Shown piece after piece: positions 27,303 through 36,237 of a stretch of 62,338 nt of DNA. Made by a program: the position numbers and the translations under genes. This stretch comes from Fidelibacterota bacterium. GTDB taxonomy: Bacteria > Fidelibacterota > Fidelibacteria > Fidelibacterales > Fidelibacteraceae. Each line of letters begins with the position of its first letter. The first letter of the stretch is position 1. Under the pieces are notes generated by a model. It ran no database searches, was not told the DNA's origin, and was given only the letters and a program-made list of their open reading frames with translations. The DNA lies in NCBI GenBank assembly GCA_028716785.1, contig JAQUPD010000008.1, forward strand, positions 1 through 62,338. The letters run 5' to 3'.

Positions 27303-27922
27303 TACTTTCTATGAATCCCGCTGTTTTATATCTTTTAACCTTTGTAGTGGGCTATTTATTTGGCTCAATTATGTTTGCCCTTATTTTTTCAAAAGCAGTA
27401 AAAGGGATCGATGTCCGTACTGTTGGGAATAAAAATCCAGGAGCAGGAAATACCTATCGAAATGTAGGTCCTGTTTGGGGGATTCTTACAGGAATTTTGG
27501 ATGCTTGTAAATCTTTAGTGCCTTTACTTATTGGCAAGTATGTATTTCATCTTCCTACCCTTGCCCTTGGATTTATGGCTTTTGGAGCCGTTATAGGGCA
27601 TGGATTTCCCATCTATTTTGGCTTCCGAGGGGGGCGTTCTGCTGCCACCATGCTGGGAGTGCTTGTATTTTTCGTCCCCATTCCTTTTCTCGTTGGTTTT
27701 ATTGTGGGACCTGTGATTGTCCTCTCTTTTATTAAAACAAACCGTTCTTATTGGTTTCCTTTTTGGATTATAACGATTACGACGATCACAACACTTGTGA
27801 CACATCATCCTTTACAAGTAAAACTTATTGTGATTGTTTGCGCTATACTTGCCTTGTTTTTGAATAGAACTTACTTGCCCAAAATGGTAAAAAATATCAT
27901 TCGCAAAACAGAAGAACAATAA
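27290..27922 (+). CDS. plsY: Acyl-phosphate:glycerol-3-phosphate acyltransferase PlsY
   Basis: PlsY transfers an acyl group from acyl phosphate to glycerol-3-phosphate, the first membrane step of phospholipid synthesis. The protein is 210 aa with about five membrane segments. The three family motifs are present: GSIMFALIFSKAVKGIDVRT, GNKNPGAGNTYRNVG and GHGFPIYFGFRGGRSAAT. Gly-Gly-Arg-Ser replaces the common Gly-Gly-Lys. It overlaps the end of fakB by 13 nt; ATG 27311 is an alternative start. Following fakA-fakB it completes a route from free fatty acid to lysophosphatidate. Confidence 0.94.
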   Translation: MHEVILSMNPAVLYLLTFVVGYLFGSIMFALIFSKAVKGIDVRTVGNKNPGAGNTYRNVGPVWGILTGILDACKSLVPLLIGKYVFHLPTLALGFMAFGAVIGHGFPIYFGFRGGRSAATMLGVLVFFVPIPFLVGFIVGPVIVLSFIKTNRSYWFPFWIITITTITTLVTHHPLQVKLIVIVCAILALFLNRTYLPKMVKNIIRKTEEQ

Positions 27923-28054
27923 AATATGATGTTATGAAAATTCTTTCACGTAATGTTTCAGCTAAATTTTAAAATCGTATTAAATTTAAATATAGGGTAT
28001 CTTTCAATTAAGTTCGGGCATCTTCTTTTGATGAGATGTCATTTATCTTCTTCT

Positions 28055-29257
28055 TTATAGGACTTTGGCCTTTTTCGGTTTATCCATGTTAAGATATTTT
28101 ATCTCACCATGAATCATGGTCATTTTAATCCTAAACTCATTATCAAACGAGGTAATGTCGGCATTTCGACCAGGAAGAATATAGCCTGTCTCAATTTGCC
28201 TACTAATAACGGTTACAGGATTGCATGAAGCCATCCGCAAGGCATCATCGACATCAAATCCCATTTCGACAAGATTTTTTACACCTTTGATCATAGTAAG
28301 GGCTGATCCGGCAATGGTACCATCAGTTTTTCGCTTAAAAACCCCCTCGTCGTAATATACTTCTTCATTGTTTGCAATAAGTATCCCTGATTTTTGTTCT
28401 GTAGGTTTTAAGGAATCAGTAACTAGAATTATTTTGTTTATTGGTTTTACCTCTCTTAGCAATTTTATAATAGCGGGATGAAGATGATAACTATCTGCAA
28501 TGATTTCACACGAGACATTATGATGTATCATAATGGCTCCCACAACACCAGGATCTCGATGATGAAGCCGTCGCATGGCATTAAAAAAGTGCGTGGAGTG
28601 AAGGATACCAGCTTGGATACCCTCTAACATGTTCTCATAGGTGGCGTTTGAATGTCCCGCTGATAAAACAATTCCCTTTTTTGTACAATAAAGCGCTAGT
28701 TCGTGCATATTTTTTAGTTCTGGTGCTACAGTCATAATGGCAATGTTGTTTCCCGATTCCCGAATGTATCGATCCATTAAACTCAGGTCGACTTCTTTCA
28801 TGTTTTCAGAGGGTAAAACACCAGGTTTTTCTTTGGATAAAAAAGGTCCTTCCATGTGAATTCCGTAAATTTTTGCACCTGGTTCAATCCCAATAGAAAC
28901 CCGAACACTCCGTATCGCTTCAATCAATTCTTTATCACTTTGAGGATACAAAGTAGGACAAAATCCCGTTACACCATATTCTACTAAAGTTTGGGACATT
29001 CCAAGGATAGAATCTACTTCGCCATCTGATGTGTCATACCCGTTAATTCCATGGATATGCGTATCTACAAATCCTGAAGAAACCCAGGAACCTTCCATGT
29101 CATAAACAACTGTATCTTTTGGCCATGTTCTCTGTTTGAACCGTTTTTCACTAAGAACATCGGAAATTTTATTATCCACAATAACAACGGAAGAATCTTC
29201 AATGACCGTGACACCTGTGAAAATTGTCGCATGCCGAAGAATAACTGTTTTATTCAT
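28055..29257 (-). CDS. nagA: N-acetylglucosamine-6-phosphate deacetylase
   Basis: NagA removes acetate from GlcNAc-6-P to give glucosamine-6-P. The protein is 400 aa, in the amidohydrolase superfamily. VDTHIHGINGYDT carries the metal-site histidines, and HMEGPFLSKEKPGVLP carries the conserved Glu. SAGHSNAT, THFFNAMRRLHHRDPG and AGSALTM are NagA blocks, with the catalytic Asp in ILVTDSLKP. AAAGGATTG precedes the ATG. It is the last gene of the minus-strand GHL10-GHL10-nagA unit, which ties that unit to amino-sugar catabolism. nagB is not in the window. Confidence 0.95.
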   Translation of the reverse strand: MNKTVILRHATIFTGVTVIEDSSVVIVDNKISDVLSEKRFKQRTWPKDTVVYDMEGSWVSSGFVDTHIHGINGYDTSDGEVDSILGMSQTLVEYGVTGFCPTLYPQSDKELIEAIRSVRVSIGIEPGAKIYGIHMEGPFLSKEKPGVLPSENMKEVDLSLMDRYIRESGNNIAIMTVAPELKNMHELALYCTKKGIVLSAGHSNATYENMLEGIQAGILHSTHFFNAMRRLHHRDPGVVGAIMIHHNVSCEIIADSYHLHPAIIKLLREVKPINKIILVTDSLKPTEQKSGILIANNEEVYYDEGVFKRKTDGTIAGSALTMIKGVKNLVEMGFDVDDALRMASCNPVTVISRQIETGYILPGRNADITSFDNEFRIKMTMIHGEIKYLNMDKPKKAKVL

Positions 29258-29353
29258 TTCAATCCTTTACATATTATTTTTCTAAAATTTAACACATCAT
29301 TTTGACTATTTAAATGCTCATTTTTCATTTTTGTTATAGAAATTCTTTTACTC

Positions 29354-31261
29354 TTATTTTAGAAGAAGAATTTTTTGGGATTTCTGGAAGATTTTTCCTT
29401 TTAGGGTTATAAAATAGATTCCAGAACTCATGGTTTGGCAATCTAAATGTTGGATATAATCTCCCTTTTCTTTAAATCCTTCGTGAATCTTTTGTATTTC
29501 ATATCCCCGAAGATCATGAAGGGTTAGGGTGTAATAGCCAGAAACGGGGAGGGTATATTGAAGGGTTAAGTGGGTATTAAAAGGATTGGGCCAGGTAGAT
29601 AAGAGGGCGTGGGATTGAGGAATGGGTGTTTTTATCCCATCAGGTGTGATACCAACAGGATCTTCTTGGGGGCTCAGATGGCGGTTAATGAGTACAGCAA
29701 CTGCATCGCCAAAGACATACATCCCGTCAGGGGCTTCTGAAACCAAACGGAGTATTGGTTGACGGATACCCTGTTGAAGATAAACTGTGGCAATATCTGT
29801 CCATCCAGTTCTGTTAGGATTTTTTTGGTCGAGATAAAGGGTGTCTGTGCCATCGCGATGGGAAAGTAAAAGTTTAGCTTTTGATGTGGCATTTGGTTGC
29901 TTATTGACATACATATAAACAGTGTACCAAGCGTTTTCAGGCAGATCTGCATGATAGGTTAGGGTGTCATTTACATTGACAGGAGCATAAAAGCACTGAT
30001 TAGCATGTAGGGGGATATTTCCCGTGTATGTACGCCATCCTTCTGTTGCTGTAACAGCACGGGAATTTTCATGAATAATTCCCACCTTTGGCCTCCTGAC
30101 CTGTCCTTCCCGAAAGGGGACACTTGCCCAGTTAGCATAATAGGTATTTTTTAATAAGGTCCCTAATTGATTATTGTTTTTTCGCAAGCCTTCATAGAAG
30201 AAAAAAGCTTCGCCGTTTACACCTCGATCTCGATTCGCCTTCAAGGCGCGTAATAAATAATCTTCTGATATAAGATAATCGCCGACATTCATAAGGATAC
30301 CTGCAAAATAAGCATGGTGATGGTTTGGGTAATTTTGAAGAGAGGCATCAAGCACTGTAAGGTATTCTTCATAGGTGTATCGATAAAGCTGGGGAATAAT
30401 ATCATCACAAATTTCTTCATTCATCCAGGTGTATGGGTCTTGTAAATATTCATGATAACACCAGGGATATATGCTTGGACTGGATGAGAAATTAAAATGT
30501 GCATCATACGCTTTTACAGAATCTCGCACTGTTTGCAACCAGGCATTCATTTTATCTGCACGCCACCGTTTCCATGTAGCATTTTCATAATCATTTGGAG
30601 GCCTAACACCACCATGTTCTTCTTTGTAAATACTCACAGTGATAGAATCATATCCTCCTTCAACTGGCATAGCGGGAATACGATCGGAATACTCTATGCC
30701 ATCAATATCATAGTTCTTGCAAACTTCTAAGGTAAGGTCATGAATCATAGCCTGCACTTCAGGATTGATGGCACTCATCCAATAAAAATTGTTTTTCCAT
30801 GCCAGTTTACCATCAACAGTTCGAAGCCCCCAATGTGGTTTGGCTTTGAGAATATAATCTGGATTTTCCTGATAGGTTGTATTATGATACGTTGCAAAGC
30901 CATATTCAAACCACGGTAAAACTTCTATCCCTCTGGCATGTGCTTCTACCAGGACGGTAATCAACGGATCTCTTCCTGAAAATGAAGGATGGATTTTTCG
31001 GCCAAAAAGACTGTCCATCACGGCGCTGGGATAAAGAGTATGAACCCCATTAACTCCACTTCCATTCCATACAACAAGCAGAACTGTATTAATATTAATA
31101 GATGCCAAATAATCAAGAGCTTCGGCAATTGCAGCATCAGAAAAGAGTACTTGACTATCCACGTTCGTGATCTTTACCGCTCTAAATTCTTGAGGGACTT
31201 CCGCAAAAAGTCTAACCGTTAAATACAAGATGAGTCCCACCAAATAAAAGATTTTTTTCAT
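29354..31261 (-). CDS. Secreted GHL10 (DUF187) glycoside-hydrolase-like protein with T9SS tail
   Basis: GHL10 proteins are TIM-barrel glycosidase-like enzymes; E. coli DigH/YddW of this family acts on denuded peptidoglycan strands. Here 635 aa comprise a signal peptide (1-20), the barrel (about 25-370; FRAVKITNVDSQVL, EVLPWFEYGF, DIDGIEYSDRIP, WRADKMNAWLQ, IIPQLYRY), a golvesin-like domain (about 385-530) and a sorting tail (STWPNPFNTHLTLQY...GIYFITLKG). Its ATG overlaps the TGA of the next GHL10 gene by 4 nt. It has the same barrel as that neighbour but carries export modules, so the pair probably act inside and outside the cell or on the membrane and outside. Confidence 0.9.
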   Translation of the reverse strand: MKKIFYLVGLILYLTVRLFAEVPQEFRAVKITNVDSQVLFSDAAIAEALDYLASININTVLLVVWNGSGVNGVHTLYPSAVMDSLFGRKIHPSFSGRDPLITVLVEAHARGIEVLPWFEYGFATYHNTTYQENPDYILKAKPHWGLRTVDGKLAWKNNFYWMSAINPEVQAMIHDLTLEVCKNYDIDGIEYSDRIPAMPVEGGYDSITVSIYKEEHGGVRPPNDYENATWKRWRADKMNAWLQTVRDSVKAYDAHFNFSSSPSIYPWCYHEYLQDPYTWMNEEICDDIIPQLYRYTYEEYLTVLDASLQNYPNHHHAYFAGILMNVGDYLISEDYLLRALKANRDRGVNGEAFFFYEGLRKNNNQLGTLLKNTYYANWASVPFREGQVRRPKVGIIHENSRAVTATEGWRTYTGNIPLHANQCFYAPVNVNDTLTYHADLPENAWYTVYMYVNKQPNATSKAKLLLSHRDGTDTLYLDQKNPNRTGWTDIATVYLQQGIRQPILRLVSEAPDGMYVFGDAVAVLINRHLSPQEDPVGITPDGIKTPIPQSHALLSTWPNPFNTHLTLQYTLPVSGYYTLTLHDLRGYEIQKIHEGFKEKGDYIQHLDCQTMSSGIYFITLKGKIFQKSQKILLLK

Positions 31262-32391
31262 TGATAAAACTCTTTTTTTAACAGTCGAGCAGTTCGATTG
31301 TTTTCTTTCCGGAGTCCTTCATAAAAAAAGAAAACTTCTCCCTCAAATCCCATTTTTCTGTTATAGGTGATGACTTCTCGAAGAAAAGAGTTATCTATAA
31401 CATAATCACCGAGGTTCAAAAGGACTCCTGGTACTATAGCACAATGATTTTTGGGAAGTTTCAATGTATCGGGATGAATAGTTGCAAGGGCTTTTTGGTA
31501 GGATTCAAAATCATATCGGTAAATTTGAGGGACTAATAAATCGCAATAGCCATCTTTTACCCACGTTGGCCAATCTTGGAGATATTCATCATAAGCCCAG
31601 GGATAAATATTGGGTGCCCAACTGACAAGTAGGTTAGGATTGATAGCCTTTACAGTATCATAGATTTCTTTGGCAAAAGCGTTAAGAATATCTGCCCGCC
31701 ATCGCTGCCATGCTGGATCTCGAAAATTATCGGGAGGTTCTTGACCGTTATGCTCTTGTTTGTAACGGAATACCGTGTATTCTGAATATCCTCCTTCTAT
31801 AGGATTGGCAGGCAGCCGATCATCCCCCTGAATTCCATCAACATCGTACTGTTGAATCACTTCTAAAAGTAAGGATTTAATAAAATTCTGGACTTCAGGA
31901 TGATAAGGATTCATCCATTCAAAGTTATTTTTAGTTAAAAGATTCCCTTCTCGGTCTCTTGCTGCCCAATGAGGATTTTTACGCAAAATATGTCCTCCCT
32001 GAGCATTGTAAGAGGATGAAAAACCATACTCAAACCAAGGAATTACCAAAAGTCCCTTTTCGTGGGCATATTCGGTCAGGTAGGATAAATAATCCCATCC
32101 TTCAAAGCTAGGATGAATAGGAATGCCAAATTCTTTTTCCATGATTGTGCTAGGATAAAGGGTATATCCCTGATTCCAAACAACAGGGAAGAGGGTATTA
32201 AATCCATGATCATAGAGGAAATCGACAGCTTCCTTTAAGGATTCTGGGCGTTCAAGCACGTTACTATCAACATTTGTCAACCAAACGCCCCGAACCTGAT
32301 GTAGGTTGTATGTTTCAGGTTTTTTTTGGCCACATCCCGTCATAAAAACCATGAAACACATTCCCATTGAAACAATCGAAAATACTTTCAT
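31258..32391 (-). CDS. GHL10 (DUF187) glycoside-hydrolase-like lipoprotein
   Basis: From ATG 32391 this is a 377-aa lipoprotein. The signal (MKVFSIVSMGMCFMVFMTGC) ends in a lipobox, and AGGAG lies 6 nt before the start. An upstream in-frame ATG at 32592 would bury the signal, so I reject it. The barrel shares HQVRGVWLTNVDSNVL, LVIPWFEYGFSSSY, DVDGIQGDDRLP and WRADILNAFAKEI with its neighbour, but there is no golvesin-like or sorting domain. It is the first gene of the minus-strand unit and is preceded by about 710 non-coding bases and the putative ROK operator. Confidence 0.9.
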   Translation of the reverse strand: MKVFSIVSMGMCFMVFMTGCGQKKPETYNLHQVRGVWLTNVDSNVLERPESLKEAVDFLYDHGFNTLFPVVWNQGYTLYPSTIMEKEFGIPIHPSFEGWDYLSYLTEYAHEKGLLVIPWFEYGFSSSYNAQGGHILRKNPHWAARDREGNLLTKNNFEWMNPYHPEVQNFIKSLLLEVIQQYDVDGIQGDDRLPANPIEGGYSEYTVFRYKQEHNGQEPPDNFRDPAWQRWRADILNAFAKEIYDTVKAINPNLLVSWAPNIYPWAYDEYLQDWPTWVKDGYCDLLVPQIYRYDFESYQKALATIHPDTLKLPKNHCAIVPGVLLNLGDYVIDNSFLREVITYNRKMGFEGEVFFFYEGLRKENNRTARLLKKEFYQ

Positions 32392-33100
32392 CTTAACTCC
32401 TAAGAAATTTAGAATTAACATCAAGAAAGAGTCGGTAGGTGAATTAACGATGGCATGATGATCTTCAGATGAAGGATAAAATCCATCTGTAATCCTTGTA
32501 TGTTGTGAAGGCTTTTTTAATCGGTCTTGAAAAGAGACATAGAATCCAAATAGAGAGAGAATAGCCAGTAACAAAACCATGAATTCTATCAATTATTCCA
32601 TGAGGTGTAAATAGAACTGGGGAATTTTTGATATTGCAGATGTAAAAAGGTGTAATAAGGAGAGCTTTAATCGGGAGTAACAGGGTGTGTGTTTTTTGAA
32701 GGACTTGATTACACATGGACAAAAAATGGTGAGTACAAGTTGATATCCGCCAAGGGTGGCTTTGTGTGGTGTGTGCTTCATTTATACCCATAAGGAAGAA
32801 ATAAAAATCTTTAGTCAAAGCAAGAAAAAAACTTTTCCAGCGAAGTCCAAGCTCTTCTAGAGACTTACACCATCTTTGCTTGGAAAGAGTCTCAATTGAC
32901 ATGTCAGGAAAGTTATGGTTACTGTGGTCTTTTCGTCGTGCTACATCGTCAGGAAAATCATGTGTTTGATCTGTCTCGTTTAGGGTGTTATCGATAAACA
33001 AGATTTGAAAGTGTGATTTCATGAGTCCCTTTCTAGGATAGTGACGTAAAAGGAAATTATTTAAAAATACAATTTGAAATAGTAAAAATGAAACCTAAAT
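32392..33100. other. Long divergent intergenic region, no firm gene
   Basis: About 700 bases separate the two divergent operons. A 185-codon minus-strand frame (32465-33022) starts after AAGGGA, but its composition (many Thr, His, Ser, Cys) and lack of any recognisable motif make it doubtful. Overlapping shorter frames in this stretch look equally unconvincing. The stretch may be a long leader of the GHL10 lipoprotein transcript or the remains of a decayed gene. Confidence 0.45.
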
Positions 33101-33125
33101 TTAGTTTGTAATTAAAACAAACTAA
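33101..33125. promoter_or_regulatory. Putative ROK repressor operator
   Basis: This is a perfect inverted repeat with arms TTAGTTTGT and ACAAACTAA separated by 7 bases (AATTAAA). Arms, spacing and total length of 25 bp match the operator of Bacillus XylR, a ROK-family repressor. It lies 12 nt before the TonB-receptor start and faces the divergent GHL10-nagA unit. A ROK regulator is encoded at 46788-48053. I found no second copy in the intergenic regions I checked. Control by that ROK protein is an inference. Confidence 0.72.
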
Positions 33126-33137
33126 TTATGGTATGAG

Positions 33138-36100
33138 ATGGGCAAGATAAAAAAACATCTTTTAATAATCTTTCTTCTTGCAGGATTTCCCATGTATTCT
33201 TGGGGACAAACAACGGGGAAGATCACAGGTGTCGTCTATGATTCAAAGAGTGGTAAGCCTTTAATTGGTGCAAATGTCATCGTTGAAAATATGCAGTTAG
33301 GAGCTGCAACGGGAGAGGATGGGAGTTTTGTCATTCTCAATGTTCCTGTAGGAATACATTCATTGAAAGTCAATTATATTGGGTATAAACCTGTTGCTCT
33401 GACAGGTATAGAAGTGTTGATGGGACGCACAGCACGTGTTAAGATCCTAATGGAAGAGGATGTTCTTCAGTTAGGAGACGTGATAATTGTTACGGCAGAA
33501 CGCCCCATTGTTGAGGCAGATAAAACGGGTTCTTCCATTCACTTAACTTCTGAAGAGATTAGTAATCTCCCTGTAGAAGGGTTACGAAATGTCTTAGAAC
33601 TCACTGCAGGTGTGGGTCGAAATGCTGATGGAACCATCAGTATTCGGGGGGGAAGCGGTTATGACATTAATTATCAAGTAAATGGAATAAAATCTATTAC
33701 GACAAACACGGGGGCAACTGCTTTTGGGGGGATGAATGATAAAGCAGATAACAGCTGGAAATATGATGTAAATCCTCTAGCAGTAGCACAAATGGAAGTA
33801 ATTTCTGGAGGTTTTAACGCAGAATATGGAAATGCACAATCCGGTGTTATTAAGGTTGTAACTCGAGAGGGGGGTGAAACCTTTTCTGGCGGATTCCGCA
33901 TGGAATACAGGCCATCAGGGCAATATCACTGGGGAGATTACCTTTATTCGAAAAATCAGATTGAATGGGAAAAATGGGGAGATTATCATGCCTGGTTAAA
34001 TAATTCAAAATGGTTAAGAGATTCCTCTTTTACTATTGATGGTGTTCCTTACAATCTGTATGAAAAACAAAATGGCGATTTTATCCTCAAAGATTTTAAT
34101 GTAGATGATAGTGCTGCTATCAATAATTACAATTTATGGGTTAAAAATCATACACCTACTAATGCAGAGGTTACTCTTGTTGATGGATATGAGATGGTTC
34201 CTGTAGAAGTAAATGGGCAAACCCTTTATCGTAAAGCATTTCTCGTTGATACGAAGATTAATCCCAAAAATATTTTAGGTGTTTATGATTATCGAAAAAT
34301 TCCTTCAACCCGATATATGTTCAGTTTTGGCGGTCCACTGGGGAATGATCCCCAAAAAATAAATTTTTTTATTGCTGGAGAAATTAAAAGCAAACCTACG
34401 CGATTACCCACGCTGGAGCAAACGCAGGATATGCAAAATTTATCCCTTAATATTTCCTGGAAACCATCAATAAAACATCATTTTAAATTTACAACTCTCT
34501 ATCAATTTTATCGTTCTGGAATGGGTTCAGGTTCTGAAGATGTTCGATGGTCTGGTTTATGGGGATCGTATGGGGCTCGGCGAAAATACACCTTGGTGTA
34601 TGACCCTCTTCGTGAAGAAACGGTTATTGCCCAAAATATCGATTATAAATATGTCTTTTCATCACGGTCCTTTTTAGAAACCTCCCTTACCTATCAAAAT
34701 GAAATTCTTTTTGCTCCACAGTTTCCTGTCCCTGGCATTGAAAAAGATGCTCAACTTGTTGCTCAAGGGAGACAAGAAACTCGTTATTTAGAAGAACGAG
34801 GGCCATGGTTTGAAAACTATCGTGATTATTATACCTGGTCTAGTTTATACAATCAGGCATCTATTACTCACTATTACGAAGGGAAAGTTAGTTTTACATC
34901 CCAGGTGAATGATGCAAATCTTATTAAAGTGGGTCTTGAAACATGGCTTATGGATCAAGATTACAATGCATCGTCTTCTCTCACAGTTTCTTCCTTTATT
35001 TGGCGGACGGGTTTTGCAACAAATTATAAGGCAAAAACGCGGTATTTGGCAGCCTATGCTCAAGATAAAATTGAATTTGCAGGAATGGTAGGAAATCTTG
35101 GTCTACGGCTTGATGCCTATAATATGGATGGTCTGATCCCAATTAATCCTTATGAACTTTTTTATCCTGCTGAGAATGAAGGATTTGTTTCGATTGGGAT
35201 TCCTGCCTGGGAGGATTCAAAAACCTTTGTAACCCTCTCACCCCGCGTGGGTATTTCTTTCCCCATCGCTGATAAAACTGCTTTTAGAGTTCAATATGGA
35301 CATTTTCGATCCATGCCCCTTATCCATCGTACCTTGGATAATCAAACAAATCATGGCTGGGGGAAATATGGGAATGCTAACTTAGAACCAAAATTGAGCA
35401 TCAATTATGAATTTGGTATCCAGCAAAATCTCTGGGGAACACACCAATTGGATATCGTTACCTATTATAATGATTTAAAAAATCAAACCTATGCTATTCA
35501 CCGAGAAGCAACAGCTGGATCAATCTGGAAGACAAATGAGTATTACGGCACATATTCCACTTTTACAAATAATAGCTATGGGAGCTCCCAAGGTGTAGAA
35601 ATAACTTTTCGAAATCGGGTGATTACACAATGGCGCTATAGTCTATCCTATACCTTAAGTCAAACAAAAGTGGGATATCATGGTCCCTATTTGGATTTAA
35701 GAGACATGACAGAAGATCAAAAACAAACCTATACTTATTCAGCATCTGACTTTATTTCCAGTGAAGATCGTACTCATCGATTTAATTTATCTTTTTCTTA
35801 TGGAATACCCGAAGAATCTGGACCAAAAATTGGGAGATTCTACCTTTTTGAAAACATGGTCTTTGGTTTTGTATACCGTGTTACCAGTGGACCTGCCTAT
35901 TTCTGGAGTCCTTCTTTTCAGTTGGAACAAGAAATCCAACTAAATCGACGATATCCACTGGAGTCAACAACAGATATTCAAATTGAAAAAAGAATCTCTC
36001 TTCAGAATATCGATTTTATTGCGACTCTGAAGATTCGAAATCTTTTTAATAACAAACAACTCACCCCAATTGACGATTATCAGGAACTTACACAATGGGT

Positions 36101-36227
36101 GACAAAAAGTATTACCTATATGGATTCTTATCCTGATCCGACGCGGAATTATCATGTATTCAATTACTGGCAAGCCTACCGAAATGTCCCACGAGAAATT
36201 TATATAACCTTTGGGTTTGATTTTTAA
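33138..36227 (+). CDS. TonB-dependent outer-membrane receptor with CarboxypepD-regulatory-like domain
   Basis: This 1029-aa receptor has a signal peptide (1-23). A CarboxypepD_reg-like domain follows at about 26-110 (GVVYDSKSGKPLIGANVIV, GEDGSFVILNVPVG). The plug domain covers about 115-240 (VIVTAERPIVEADKT, VLELTAGVGRNADGTISIRG, NAEYGNAQSGVIKVVTREGG) and the barrel runs to a terminal aromatic strand. No SusD follows, so it is not a classical SusCD pair. It should import a glycan fragment or other product of the locus. The putative ROK operator lies just upstream, and the following genes are on the same strand with small gaps. Confidence 0.92.
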   Translation: MGKIKKHLLIIFLLAGFPMYSWGQTTGKITGVVYDSKSGKPLIGANVIVENMQLGAATGEDGSFVILNVPVGIHSLKVNYIGYKPVALTGIEVLMGRTARVKILMEEDVLQLGDVIIVTAERPIVEADKTGSSIHLTSEEISNLPVEGLRNVLELTAGVGRNADGTISIRGGSGYDINYQVNGIKSITTNTGATAFGGMNDKADNSWKYDVNPLAVAQMEVISGGFNAEYGNAQSGVIKVVTREGGETFSGGFRMEYRPSGQYHWGDYLYSKNQIEWEKWGDYHAWLNNSKWLRDSSFTIDGVPYNLYEKQNGDFILKDFNVDDSAAINNYNLWVKNHTPTNAEVTLVDGYEMVPVEVNGQTLYRKAFLVDTKINPKNILGVYDYRKIPSTRYMFSFGGPLGNDPQKINFFIAGEIKSKPTRLPTLEQTQDMQNLSLNISWKPSIKHHFKFTTLYQFYRSGMGSGSEDVRWSGLWGSYGARRKYTLVYDPLREETVIAQNIDYKYVFSSRSFLETSLTYQNEILFAPQFPVPGIEKDAQLVAQGRQETRYLEERGPWFENYRDYYTWSSLYNQASITHYYEGKVSFTSQVNDANLIKVGLETWLMDQDYNASSSLTVSSFIWRTGFATNYKAKTRYLAAYAQDKIEFAGMVGNLGLRLDAYNMDGLIPINPYELFYPAENEGFVSIGIPAWEDSKTFVTLSPRVGISFPIADKTAFRVQYGHFRSMPLIHRTLDNQTNHGWGKYGNANLEPKLSINYEFGIQQNLWGTHQLDIVTYYNDLKNQTYAIHREATAGSIWKTNEYYGTYSTFTNNSYGSSQGVEITFRNRVITQWRYSLSYTLSQTKVGYHGPYLDLRDMTEDQKQTYTYSASDFISSEDRTHRFNLSFSYGIPEESGPKIGRFYLFENMVFGFVYRVTSGPAYFWSPSFQLEQEIQLNRRYPLESTTDIQIEKRISLQNIDFIATLKIRNLFNNKQLTPIDDYQELTQWVTKSITYMDSYPDPTRNYHVFNYWQAYRNVPREIYITFGFDF

Positions 36228-36237
36228 CACGTAGAAA

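Noticed and set aside
32392-32592. N-terminal extension of the GHL10 lipoprotein from ATG 32592.
   Set aside because: It would place 67 residues before a good lipoprotein signal that has its own ribosome site, so the start at 32391 is preferred.
32465-33022. 185-codon minus-strand frame between the divergent operons.
   Set aside because: AAGGGA precedes the ATG, but residue composition is odd and no domain or homolog is recognisable. I left it as a comment in the gap entry.
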